Shown: positions 47,989 through 57,475 of the stretch, piece by piece
How positions within the stretch are numbered: the first letter of the stretch is position 1
How the letters are laid out: each line of letters starts with the position of its first letter
NCBI RefSeq assembly: GCF_008087665.1
Contig: NZ_CP042912.1
Location: 434,001-498,000, forward strand
Source of the DNA: Mariniblastus fucicola
GTDB lineage: Bacteria; Planctomycetota; Planctomycetia; Pirellulales; Pirellulaceae
Length of the DNA stretch: 64,000 bases
Reading direction: 5' to 3'
The notes under the pieces: generated by a model
The model's database searches: none
Told to the model about the DNA's origin: nothing
What the model saw: the letters and a program-made list of their open reading frames with translations, nothing else
Position numbers and translations under genes: made by a program

Positions 47989-50934
47989 ATGACTCAACGA
48001 ATCGCGAAAAAGAGCCGCAAAACCCGGAATTCAGGGTCATCAAAGCCGGGCTATGGTGTCCTTGAAAACCGGCAAGTGCTCACCAGCATGATTGCTCCAG
48101 GTTGGTTGACGACATCCTTTGATGTGCCAGTGAACCAGTCCGAAACGGTACTTTCTGAGTTGGCCGATGAGCCTGAAGTTTCGGTTCAGCCTGAAAACGG
48201 AACGCTGGTCTTCAACTCCAACGACAACTCGCTGGTCTATCAACCAGACAACGGGTTTGTGGGGAAAGACAGCTTTCACGTTGAGGGCTACGACGAATTC
48301 ACCGTCAACGTTTGGCATGCGGCGTGGGCGACTCCCGACTGGCAGCGAGTTGATGTGGGAGGCTCGGCCACGATTGACGTACTGGCGAACGACTACGCTT
48401 TCGTCGAACAGAACCAGACCAACAGTGACGCGCTGAGAACCTGGTGGAGTTATTCCAACAATCGATTTAGCTGGCTGCAGGATTCGACGGGTTTTTCGAT
48501 CGTCGATTTCACTCAGCCGGAAGCTGGATCCGTTTCTGTTTCGGCCGACGGTCGTTCGCTCAGCTTTCAGTCTGACGACGGATTTGCTGGTCAGCAGACA
48601 GTAACCTACACGCTCGAAGACCAGAATGGATTCCAGACTACCGGTGAGGTAGTTTTTGAAGTGACCGACAAGGCCGAAGATCCGCGGGGCTATATCAGCG
48701 TATCCCAATGGCAACAGGAGCGGGTCGAAAGCTGGATGAATCTCTACGCTCAACGGCTTGGCGGAAATCACGGATACTACGACCGCTTTTCGTTCGGCTT
48801 GGTCGTCAACGGCTTCACGACCAATGCTGCCACCTTGGATCTTGCAGAACAGGCGACGTCCACGGAAGTTCAACAAGGCGACATCGTCAAATCGCAAGGT
48901 GACTTGCTGTACTACGTCACGTACGGCGATTCGCAAAGCGAGTTCCGTTCGTATCTTTCCATCGTTGATGTCAGCGATGCCAACGACCCAACGTTGCTCA
49001 GTACAACGGGCTTCGAATCACGCATCAGCGACATCTTTTTGGACGAAGGGCGCGTCGCGGTCGTGCTTGTCGAAGACTTTGGACGGCAAGCATACGGATA
49101 CATTGAAGTTGCGTCGACTCATGAACTCCGGGTCCTCGATGTTACTTCGCCGGTCGTTCCGGAAGAAGTCTACAGTGCAACGATTGATGGTCAGTACAAT
49201 GACGCCCGTTTGATCGGCGATCAACTACATTTGATCAGTCAACACGATACGAACCAGAATAATTCACCGTGGCAATTGACCGACATCACTGATCTGGTTT
49301 CACCGGGCGACTACATTGAAGCCATCCTGCAACAGGAGAATGGTTTCGCTCTTCCAACCGTCACGGTCACTGTCGATGGGCTGCACACGACCGTCACTCC
49401 TGATATCGATCAGGTTGTTCGCCGGACCGGTGAGAGCGTGGCGACTTTCATTACGACTTTCGATGTTCAGGGAGAATCTGGCCAACCAGTCGACATGGAC
49501 CTGGTGCAATCCGGTTATCTGAACACGGTCTATGCCTCTGCTCAGTCGATCTACCTGTTCGACGGGGATTCTGCGATCAAGTTGTCGATCGATTCCGGTG
49601 GTGACGTCGACTTCTCCGCGGACGGAACCTTGCAAGGGAGAATGGTCAATCAGTTTTCCATTGATGAATACGAAGGGATGCTTCGTGTCGTGGCCACCGA
49701 TTTCGCTGACTCGAGCGTTGACGTTCACGTTTTCGAACAAGTCGGCGATTCACTGAATGTTGTTGGCTCCTTGGAAGACATCGCTCCAAACGAAAGCGTG
49801 TTCTCCACCCGGTTCGCAGAAGATCAAGTCTTTGTCGTGACTTTCCGGCAGATTGACCCGTTGTTCGTAATCGACCTCAGCGACGCGACTGCCCCGACGG
49901 TGACAGGCGAACTGAAAATTCCTGGCGTGTCCAACTACTTGCAACTGATTGGCGATGACATCCTGTTGGCCGTTGGGCGTGATGCGGACGCGGACACAGG
50001 AAGACAAGGTGACTTGCAAGTCTCGCTGTTCGATGTTGCCGATCCACAGAACCCATTGCTGCTCGATCGATACAGTTTCGCCGGCGGCCGAGGGACCACG
50101 TCGCCCTTGATCGACTGGATCAGTTCTCGCCCCGACCACCACGCGCTTACGTTTGATCACGCGACCGGAACGCTGGCATTGCCGATCAGTCAGTATGTTG
50201 ACGGAGAGTTGTTCTCCAATGTTACGCTGTTTGAAATTGGACGCGAGAACGGCATTCAGCTTTCAGGAGACGTCGATTTTGAAAGCACAGCTTTGCGGAC
50301 GGTGATCGCCGGCGAACGCGTCGTTTATTTCTCTGAAGATAGCTTGAAAACGGCTGACATTGCGGATCCGACGACCGTCATGGCGACCCTGGATTTGCCT
50401 CCCGAAGAATCGCAAGCTCGCGCGGTGGGTGCCGCGTTAAAAGTGTGCAAGATCTCTGATCGATTCTTTGAGAACTTTGGCCTGCCGAATGAAGCTGAGC
50501 CAGCCGCGGCCCGGCCAATTGAATTGATGCCGAACGAAGTACCTGGAGTCTTGGCGGTTTCAGCTCTGATCCCGCAAGAGGCTGCATCGATCCGCCGAGT
50601 AGGACCCGTCCTTGAACGGATTCCAGTGCTCAGCGTTGTGGAAAGAAGTCCGGCTTGGGAGCGTTTGGCTCCTTCCGTCGTGAGTCTGACGAATGTTGAT
50701 GGTCAAGTCACAGACGAAGCTACGTTGGGGCGTCTCGTTGTGACCGACCAGTCTTCAGTGCTCGAATCAGTCGAAAATTCCCCTCTGATTGAGCTCTCGA
50801 ATCGACTCAAATTCGAATTCCGTCCTGCCGTCGAGCAGAATGTTTCTGCCGAAACGCTGCGGCATTCCTCAGCTGAGGCAGCCGAATTGATCGTGAGCCT
50901 CGACGTGCTCCCGGCGTCCGAGGAGCTTGGTTAG
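47989..50934 (+). CDS. secreted beta-propeller protein with planctomycete-type N-terminal motif
   Basis: The 981-residue protein (ATG 47989; an in-frame GTG at 47923 would add 22 residues) begins with a Lys/Arg-rich head and GVLENRQVLTSM, a variant of the LEPRxLLS-like motif seen near the start of planctomycete surface proteins. Residues ~60-230 hold two cadherin-like or Ig-like repeats (SVQPENGTLVFNSNDNSLVY; AGSVSVSADGRSLSFQ). A large region (~240-800) matches the Pfam-type beta-propeller family with VVTFRQIDPLFVIDLSDATAP, ELKIPGVSNYLQLIGDDILLAVG and SPLIDWISSRPDHHALTFD. The final ~170 residues are of unknown type. Confidence 0.82.
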   Translation: MTQRIAKKSRKTRNSGSSKPGYGVLENRQVLTSMIAPGWLTTSFDVPVNQSETVLSELADEPEVSVQPENGTLVFNSNDNSLVYQPDNGFVGKDSFHVEGYDEFTVNVWHAAWATPDWQRVDVGGSATIDVLANDYAFVEQNQTNSDALRTWWSYSNNRFSWLQDSTGFSIVDFTQPEAGSVSVSADGRSLSFQSDDGFAGQQTVTYTLEDQNGFQTTGEVVFEVTDKAEDPRGYISVSQWQQERVESWMNLYAQRLGGNHGYYDRFSFGLVVNGFTTNAATLDLAEQATSTEVQQGDIVKSQGDLLYYVTYGDSQSEFRSYLSIVDVSDANDPTLLSTTGFESRISDIFLDEGRVAVVLVEDFGRQAYGYIEVASTHELRVLDVTSPVVPEEVYSATIDGQYNDARLIGDQLHLISQHDTNQNNSPWQLTDITDLVSPGDYIEAILQQENGFALPTVTVTVDGLHTTVTPDIDQVVRRTGESVATFITTFDVQGESGQPVDMDLVQSGYLNTVYASAQSIYLFDGDSAIKLSIDSGGDVDFSADGTLQGRMVNQFSIDEYEGMLRVVATDFADSSVDVHVFEQVGDSLNVVGSLEDIAPNESVFSTRFAEDQVFVVTFRQIDPLFVIDLSDATAPTVTGELKIPGVSNYLQLIGDDILLAVGRDADADTGRQGDLQVSLFDVADPQNPLLLDRYSFAGGRGTTSPLIDWISSRPDHHALTFDHATGTLALPISQYVDGELFSNVTLFEIGRENGIQLSGDVDFESTALRTVIAGERVVYFSEDSLKTADIADPTTVMATLDLPPEESQARAVGAALKVCKISDRFFENFGLPNEAEPAAARPIELMPNEVPGVLAVSALIPQEAASIRRVGPVLERIPVLSVVERSPAWERLAPSVVSLTNVDGQVTDEATLGRLVVTDQSSVLESVENSPLIELSNRLKFEFRPAVEQNVSAETLRHSSAEAAELIVSLDVLPASEELG

Positions 50935-51165
50935 CCCCGAGCCACCGGCGAATCCACGCTTTAAATTCCCGAAAACGCGGTCTGTGGTGAAAGTTAAAAC
51001 TCTTTCGACGCAATCGGGGTAGACTTTTTGTTGGAGGGATGCGGTTCGGGTTGCCCGGAACCGTCAGTCTGTCCACAATTCAATCTGGCGAACAGCTTCA
51101 GCAGTAATTCGAGCGGCGTTCGTCAGATCAAGTCAATTAACAACTCAGTATTTCGGGAGTCTCTT

Positions 51166-52809
51166 GTGAAGACGGTTTGCAAGTCGATATTTACGAGCTG
51201 CCTGGCAGGCATGTTCACTCTGGTTGCCGTTGCAACCTCTTACGCTCAATCAGTTCCAGAACCGGCAGTCGTGATCTCACTTGCTCCGGTCAAGGAGCAG
51301 ATGAATGACGTCAACTATCTGGTTGACGCTTCAGGATTTGGTCAGGCCAAATTTCTGATCAAGTCGCAGATCAAATACATCACCAACGGGATCGACACCA
51401 AGCGTCCTGCCGGAGTGTTGCTCTATTTCGAAGGCGACAATCCGCAGCCGCGAACTGTGATCTTTCTTCCTGTAAAAGACTTCGACGAGTTGCTTGACAC
51501 TGTTTCCAATGTTGCAGAAGTCGATGACGAAGACGATGTGATTAAAATTTTGCCGTCCAATGGCGAGACTCTGTACGCGGTTGAAAAGGGTGATCACGTC
51601 TTCATCACGATGGACGAAGAATCACTGTCTGAACTTCCAGAGGATCCGCAATCGATGCTTGGCGACATGCCATCGAAATACAACCTCGCGGCTCACGTCT
51701 ACGGCGGTCGCGTTCCCGATGAGCTTCGTCAGAAAGCAGTCGACCTGATCAAGGACGGCTATCTCGACAGCCTGCAGAACATGGGCACGGATCCGGACCA
51801 AATTGATCAGCAAATTGCTGACTTTGAAGAGCAGATCAAGGCTATCAAGGATATCGACGAAATCGTCTTTGGAATGGTTGCCGACGAAGAAAGCCACAAG
51901 ATGGCGATGGAGTTTACCGTCACTGGTAAACCAGGCTCAAAAGTCGCCAAGAGCTATGCCGGATTTGCAAACGCTGATCCAACTCGCTTTGCCGGGTTCA
52001 TGAATGACGCTGCGGCGTTGGATTACAACATGTGCTTCAACGTTGACACCACTGACGCGGACAAAATCGGACCGCAGATGGACACCATGATTGAGTCCAT
52101 GATGACGGAACTGGACAACGATGGCGAATTCGACGACGAAGAGATGGATACGATTCGTAGTGCTGCTGTACAGATCGCAGAGGTCGTTGAAGCGACGTTC
52201 AAGGAAGGCCGAATCGATTCGGGTGGCCAACTGTTGATGGGGGAGAATGATTTCAACTTCGTCGCTGGCGGTCAGGTTGCGGATCCGAAGAAAGTCGAAT
52301 CAGCTGCCAAGGAATTGATTGGCCTTGTCGGCGAACGTGCAGCGGATGCCTTCAAGGTGAATCTTGATTTTGCGTCACACAACGGTGTCACAATGCACGA
52401 AATCATTGTCAACATTCCTGAGGACGAAGAAGAGCTTCAGGATTTCGTTGGATCAGAACTGGTTCTGCTGCTGGGAATTGGTGACAAAGATGTTTACCTC
52501 GCAGCCGGAAAGAATCCAATGGATACGCTGAAGGCGGCCATGGACGGTACAGGGGTCGCGCCGGAGTTTCCTGTCATCTACAACCTTCGCATCACACCGA
52601 TCCTTGAGTTCGCGGCCAGCACAACAGGCCAGCCAATGCTCGATGGAATGGTCGACAAGCTGAAAGAGGTTGGCCGGGACAAAATGACGGTCTACAGCAA
52701 AGCGATCGAAAACGGTTTGTTCACTCGCATGGAGATGGAAGACGGTGCGTTGTCGTTGATTCAGGAAGCGATGAAGGGCATGCAAGGCGGCGGCGGAGCC
52801 GAATTCTAA
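51166..52809 (+). CDS. secreted planctomycete protein of unknown function
   Basis: The 547-residue protein starts at GTG 51166 with CGGGAG six bases ahead and has a signal peptide (TSCLAGMFTLVAVATSYAQ). It is strongly acidic, with many Asp/Glu runs (SNVAEVDDEDDVIKI; DNDGEFDDEEMDTI; NIPEDEEELQDF), and no known catalytic motif. The pattern is alpha/beta with regular repeats of ~150 residues. A bidirectional terminator follows it. Confidence 0.8.
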   Translation: MKTVCKSIFTSCLAGMFTLVAVATSYAQSVPEPAVVISLAPVKEQMNDVNYLVDASGFGQAKFLIKSQIKYITNGIDTKRPAGVLLYFEGDNPQPRTVIFLPVKDFDELLDTVSNVAEVDDEDDVIKILPSNGETLYAVEKGDHVFITMDEESLSELPEDPQSMLGDMPSKYNLAAHVYGGRVPDELRQKAVDLIKDGYLDSLQNMGTDPDQIDQQIADFEEQIKAIKDIDEIVFGMVADEESHKMAMEFTVTGKPGSKVAKSYAGFANADPTRFAGFMNDAAALDYNMCFNVDTTDADKIGPQMDTMIESMMTELDNDGEFDDEEMDTIRSAAVQIAEVVEATFKEGRIDSGGQLLMGENDFNFVAGGQVADPKKVESAAKELIGLVGERAADAFKVNLDFASHNGVTMHEIIVNIPEDEEELQDFVGSELVLLLGIGDKDVYLAAGKNPMDTLKAAMDGTGVAPEFPVIYNLRITPILEFAASTTGQPMLDGMVDKLKEVGRDKMTVYSKAIENGLFTRMEMEDGALSLIQEAMKGMQGGGGAEF

Positions 52810-52835
52810 GCTCGCTCAACATTGCCACAAAAAAG

Positions 52836-52871
52836 AAAAGCCGCCTCGCTAAATGCAAGGCGGCTTTTTTT
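52836..52871. terminator. bidirectional rho-independent terminator
   Basis: Stem AAAAGCCGCCT / AGGCGGCTTTT with an 11-base loop, followed by T-rich sequence on both strands. It lies between the convergent genes ending at 52809 and 52952 and would terminate both. Confidence 0.93.
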
Positions 52872-52951
52872 GTTGTCCATTCAAACAGGAGTATTGCCAG
52901 TTCAGGTCGTGAACCCGGACTTGGCTATCCGAGCTCTACCTGATCTGAGCC

Positions 52952-54583
52952 CTATCGAATCTGCTGTTGCTGTTGGCCGCGAGCCATTGGCATCACAGGA
53001 GCAGCGTTGGGTTGAACCACTGGCGGGACTGTACCGCCGCCATAGCCAGCCGGTGTCGGAGCGTATCCGGCCGGGTTCTGGTTGTAGCCATTGCTGTAGT
53101 CTCCGCCGCCGGTGTTGCCCGCTCCGTAGAAAGCTTCTTCGAACCGGTCGTCCAGAACTTCAACTTCTTCGCGAAGCCGATCTCCGATGCGACGCAACGC
53201 TGGAGTCTTCGGCTCGCAGGCACATCCGTTGGCAACCCACTGTCCATAAGTCACACATGGGCTTCGGCAAATCGCCTTTTCCTGATTGCCGCCACACTTC
53301 GGGCAGCCACCCGGTCCCATTACGCCCAGGCATGTCGGACAAACTGGATCCTGATAGGTTGGACCAGTTGGCATTTTCATGCGAGGCTTCAGAATCGCCT
53401 GGCGGTATGCCACGTCCGACGCGTAGTGATTTAACCAACCAACGGTTTCTGCCGACACCATCGTGAAGTCGAATGGTGAACCTGAGCCGCCACCAACGAC
53501 GCCCTCGGCATCCATGACGTCGTCCGAATCGTCAGCCACCTGAATTCCAACGCTGCCAACTCCGTCAACTCCAACGGCAACCAGACCATATCCACCAGGC
53601 TGAACGCCCGTGAACTGGAAGATTCCAAAGTTGTCGGTCGTTGTCGATCCAATTACGTCGTCTCCCTTGAGCAGCATCACTTTCGTTGTTCGGAGATCGA
53701 CTGGTCGGCCGCTGAGCGAATTCATTTGATGTACGCGACCAGTCAGGCGACCGCGAGAGTCCAGCACCACTGGCGTTCCGCTGATCGAAGTCGCTGGCTC
53801 GGCCATGACCGGATTTTCAGTCAGGCCGTCAAAGCCGTACAGGTTGTCTGGGTCTTCGACACCTTCTTCAACTGTATAGCGACCGTAGACGCGATACGCA
53901 ATGTTAGGAGCAAAGTAGCGGATCCAGTCCGTGTTGATGGTCGTTTCGTTTTGAAACGCATAGCAATTGACCGTTCGAGGCGTCGATGGATCGGCGTCCG
54001 GATTCTCGTTAATGATGTTGGCTCCGAAAGCAAAAAATGCCTTGTCGCCCCATCCAACGAATGAATAGGCACCGCGTTGAACATTTGTAAATACGAACGT
54101 GCCATCATCCTGAACCGCAGCGGTCTTCACGAGCCGACCGTTGTTCATCAGAAAGATTGTCATTCCGGCGACTTCGGCTCCGTCGATGCCACGGACGGTT
54201 CCGGAGAACTGGCCGTTGCGATCCAACATCACCCAGTTTGAACGGAGGGTGTCAGAAAGACGGTCGCCGTCGATGTCTCCAGCTCCTCGCCAACCGGCGA
54301 AACGCTCTTTGACTTCAACCGACTGCACCGGTTCGTCGTCCTCTCCAAGTTCATCGTCCAGAGGTCGGTCGCTTGGACGCGTTGCCGGACGTCGATCAAT
54401 AGGACGCATGGGACCTTCCTGATCAACAGGTCCGGCGCCGAGTTCAGCGCCTTCCTCGGTGTCTTCGGTGGGTGTCAGGTTGCCAAACGGAAGTTGGGCG
54501 AACGCTTCACCAGTGAAAATTGTTGCCAACATTGAAGTCAACAACAGTGCGAGCATAATGCGTCGTAGAAAGTTCAGGGTCAT
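52952..54583 (-). CDS. exported protein with carboxypeptidase-regulatory-like domains and Cys-rich segment
   Basis: The 543-residue protein (ATG 54583, supported by CCAGGT; 54610 is also possible) has a signal peptide (MLALLLTSMLATIFTGEAFA). An acidic linker precedes two beta-sandwich domains of the carboxypeptidase regulatory type (GMTIFLMNNGRLVKTAAVQDDGTFVFTNVQRGAYSFVGWG in pieces; VMLLKGDDVIGSTTTDNFGIFQFTGVQPGGYGLVAVG in pieces). A Cys-rich stretch follows with CPTC, CPKCGG, CRSPC and CACEP, possibly metal-binding or disulfide-rich. The tail is Gly/Tyr/Pro/Gln-rich. Confidence 0.82.
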   Translation of the reverse strand: MTLNFLRRIMLALLLTSMLATIFTGEAFAQLPFGNLTPTEDTEEGAELGAGPVDQEGPMRPIDRRPATRPSDRPLDDELGEDDEPVQSVEVKERFAGWRGAGDIDGDRLSDTLRSNWVMLDRNGQFSGTVRGIDGAEVAGMTIFLMNNGRLVKTAAVQDDGTFVFTNVQRGAYSFVGWGDKAFFAFGANIINENPDADPSTPRTVNCYAFQNETTINTDWIRYFAPNIAYRVYGRYTVEEGVEDPDNLYGFDGLTENPVMAEPATSISGTPVVLDSRGRLTGRVHQMNSLSGRPVDLRTTKVMLLKGDDVIGSTTTDNFGIFQFTGVQPGGYGLVAVGVDGVGSVGIQVADDSDDVMDAEGVVGGGSGSPFDFTMVSAETVGWLNHYASDVAYRQAILKPRMKMPTGPTYQDPVCPTCLGVMGPGGCPKCGGNQEKAICRSPCVTYGQWVANGCACEPKTPALRRIGDRLREEVEVLDDRFEEAFYGAGNTGGGDYSNGYNQNPAGYAPTPAGYGGGTVPPVVQPNAAPVMPMARGQQQQQIR

Positions 54584-54773
54584 CGCTGATACCTGGTTCG
54601 ATTGGGCCATGTCGACGGAGTCACAAACCGTCCATCTGCGTCAGCATCGTCGTCATCGCCGAACGAATTGTAACTGAAGTTCCAGATGTCCCGGGCAATC
54701 CGAATATGCCGTTAGGGTCGTTCGGGTGAGGTAAAGTTTGCGGGCCAGTCAAGCAGCGGGCCCGTGTGCGAGT

Positions 54774-56042
54774 TTAACGCTGTACTTCCACCGATGCCAT
54801 GTAATTCCCGAGAAATTGCGAGCCAATGTTCGCGTAAATGAAGCCAATCAGCATGTAGACGGCCAAACCGGGCACCACAAACATCATGCCAATCGCTCCC
54901 AGCCCCCACACGCCCAGCGTCACAGTAACGACTGTCATCACGATCAGCGGATAGCCGTCTTCGCAATTAAATGTCGCCGCGATTGGCATCAGCATGAACA
55001 GCGCGTACCCGAATCCAATCATGAAGTTCAACAGTCGCTCTTCCGGAAATGCGAGCGCCAATACAATTCCCAGGATCAATCCGAAAGCGGCCATTGCGGC
55101 CATCACATTGGACGCCATCACCTGCCGATCGTCCAGCAGATACTTTCCATAACGATTGAAACGAAGGATCGTATTGAAGACAGGATTGGCGATCCATGTC
55201 GTGATCGCAAAGATCAAATACAGGAACACGATCGGCTGAACGTAGGGCGCGATCGCTGGGTAGCTTTCGGCCAGCGAGTTCAGAATCCGGTTCCCAAAAA
55301 ACAATCCCAGAATGATCACCCATTGCAGCTTGTCCGACATTCTCCCGATGAAGGAATACCACTTGAACATCATGCGAAACAGAAAGTGGTTCGCATTGAG
55401 CGCCTGAATCATGCCTTGTTTGGCAAAGTCATTGGTTGGATCCAGCCTTAATGCTTCGCGAAAGCTTTCCTGAGCCTGTTTGTGATCGCCGTTGTTAAGC
55501 AGTGCCCAGGCGTGGGTCGCGTGGGTGTAGGAATCGTCAGGGTTTCTCGAAAGAGCCTCCTTCGATGTCGCGACGGCCACATCTCTGCGTCCCAGTCTCT
55601 CCAGTGCGAGCGTTCTGAGGCTTTGGCAGGACGGTTCGTCGGGATCGATCTCCAGCCCTTTCTTGGCCCATTGAAGCGATGCTTCCCAATCCTTCTGCGA
55701 GTATTTCAACTGCGCCATCAAGGCACACGTATCTTCGTCGTACGGGTCAAGCCGCAGTGACTCCATCGCGGAGGCTTCGGCTTCGTCGTATCGATTTCGC
55801 ATCAGGTAAACGGACGCCAAAATCAGGTGACAGCGAGGGTTCTCGGGCTGCAAAGAGATCGCCTGTCGCGCCGAATCGGTTGCCTCGCGGTATCGCTTGG
55901 TGTGCTTGTAGCAAATCGACATCAGCAAATGCGCAACGGCATCCTGAGGATTTTTGGTCAGAATTGCACCCAGCTCCTGTTCGGCAAGCTCGAATCGGTT
56001 CTGATTGATAAGCAGTTGGGCTCGTTGGTGATGTTGGTCCAT
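54774..56042 (-). CDS. TPR membrane protein
   Basis: The 422-residue protein has about six TPR repeats in the first ~220 residues (e.g. NRYDEAEASAMESLRLDPYDED; GDHKQAQESFREALRLDPTND), then about six membrane helices from ~240 onward, ending in a short cytoplasmic tail. It lies four bases downstream of the TPR-AAA+ gene, on the same strand, so the two are very probably one unit. The TPR part could recruit the ATPase or its client to the membrane; that is inference. Confidence 0.85.
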   Translation of the reverse strand: MDQHHQRAQLLINQNRFELAEQELGAILTKNPQDAVAHLLMSICYKHTKRYREATDSARQAISLQPENPRCHLILASVYLMRNRYDEAEASAMESLRLDPYDEDTCALMAQLKYSQKDWEASLQWAKKGLEIDPDEPSCQSLRTLALERLGRRDVAVATSKEALSRNPDDSYTHATHAWALLNNGDHKQAQESFREALRLDPTNDFAKQGMIQALNANHFLFRMMFKWYSFIGRMSDKLQWVIILGLFFGNRILNSLAESYPAIAPYVQPIVFLYLIFAITTWIANPVFNTILRFNRYGKYLLDDRQVMASNVMAAMAAFGLILGIVLALAFPEERLLNFMIGFGYALFMLMPIAATFNCEDGYPLIVMTVVTVTLGVWGLGAIGMMFVVPGLAVYMLIGFIYANIGSQFLGNYMASVEVQR

Positions 56043-56046
56043 GGAC

Positions 56047-57405
56047 TTATGTTTTGATTTTCAGATAGCTCAAAATGTCGTCGTAGGTCCCACCCTGGTT
56101 TGAGTATAGAGCGTGATTGCGAGCCGTGGCAAACCACTCCCGGGTCGTCGCGGTCGCACGCTTGGCCGTAGCCAGCAAGTCTTTCGTCGATATCGGTGAC
56201 GGGCGACCAGATTTGATGGCGTCCTGAAGTTTTGCTTCAACCGTCCGGTCCACAACCGCCATAAGGTCGGCGCCTGAAAAGTCAGCCAGCTTGGTCGCGA
56301 CTTTTCCAAGATCCAGTTTTGCTTCCTGTGGCTTGCCCGCGAGCTGCATTTTAAGAATCTCTTCCCGAGCCACAGCGTCCGGCGGCGGCACAAAGATCAC
56401 CTGGTCGAATCGCCCTGGACGACGAAACGCTGTATCGATATGCCAGGGAGCATTCGTAGCGCCGATGATCAGTAGTCCATCATTGGATTTGTCGACGCCA
56501 TCCATCTCGGACAAAAACTGGTTGATCAGATGACGCCCAGCACTTTGCCGCATGTCGGATCGGCTCGCTCCAAGAGCATCGACTTCATCGAAAAACAGGA
56601 CGCAGGGTGCGTTAGCTCTGGCCCGATCGAAGATCTCGGCAAGATTTCGCTCGCTGTTGCCGATCCACATGTCGAGGACGTCGCTAATGCCGACCGAGAT
56701 GAACGTGGCTTTGACTTCGCCGGCAGTCGCCCGGGCCAGATGCGTTTTGCCGCAACCGGGTGCTCCGTAGAGCAGGATCCCGCCGCCAATTTTCTTTCCA
56801 TAAGCCGCGTACATCTCGGCGTGTTCAAGCGGATAAATGATCTTTAGGCGAATGTCCTCTTTGACGCTTTCCATGCCGCCAACATCGGAAAAGCTGAGCT
56901 TTGGCCGTTCGATGTTTGTGTCCAACGAGTCGACCTCTTCGCTGACGCCGGCCCGGATTCGTCCATCGACGATTTCTTCTTCACTGTCAGCGTTCCAGTT
57001 TCCGATGCCCAACAGGCTGGCGAAGTCAGCGTCTTCGCTTTCTGGATCGCGATCGATGGCGTCTTTGTAGCGTGCAACTGCGGACGATACATCGCCGTCT
57101 CGAAAAAGCAGTTTGGCATGCAGGACCATCGCCTTTGGGAACATTCGGTCTTGTGATTCCAGCGTTTCCAGAATCGACATCGCGTGCGAATTTTTTCCCT
57201 GCAAGTAGTAACAACGTGCCAGACCAAGCTGCAACGTTTCGCTGGAAGGTTGCTGACGCAGTGCATTTCGATATTCGGATTCGGCGTCTTCATGTTTGCC
57301 GTGTTCCATCAGCACGTTGCAAAGATGCGTGATCAGTTCCACGTTTCCGGGTGCAAGTTTGACTGCCTGGCGAATGGCTTCGATCGCCGGGTCGATATCG
57401 CTCAT
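56047..57405 (-). CDS. AAA+ ATPase with N-terminal TPR repeats
   Basis: The 452-residue protein opens with three to four TPR-like repeats (~1-125), then an acidic linker, then a classic AAA domain: PKLSFSDVGGMESVKEDI (~168-186), Walker A GAPGCGKT (214-221), Walker B VLFFDEVDAL (269-278), GATNAPWHID (sensor 1) and FRRPGRFDQ (arginine fingers). A lid domain ends the chain. It resembles ATPases of the Cdc48/Bcs1/spastin class that unfold or remodel proteins. The linked TPR membrane protein suggests a membrane site of action. Confidence 0.9.
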   Translation of the reverse strand: MSDIDPAIEAIRQAVKLAPGNVELITHLCNVLMEHGKHEDAESEYRNALRQQPSSETLQLGLARCYYLQGKNSHAMSILETLESQDRMFPKAMVLHAKLLFRDGDVSSAVARYKDAIDRDPESEDADFASLLGIGNWNADSEEEIVDGRIRAGVSEEVDSLDTNIERPKLSFSDVGGMESVKEDIRLKIIYPLEHAEMYAAYGKKIGGGILLYGAPGCGKTHLARATAGEVKATFISVGISDVLDMWIGNSERNLAEIFDRARANAPCVLFFDEVDALGASRSDMRQSAGRHLINQFLSEMDGVDKSNDGLLIIGATNAPWHIDTAFRRPGRFDQVIFVPPPDAVAREEILKMQLAGKPQEAKLDLGKVATKLADFSGADLMAVVDRTVEAKLQDAIKSGRPSPISTKDLLATAKRATATTREWFATARNHALYSNQGGTYDDILSYLKIKT

Positions 57406-57475
57406 GGGTTACTCAGCGTGTTGGGTTCCAGGCCGTCGCATCCAATTGCAAGCGGCAGCACTTTGCCAAGTGTAA

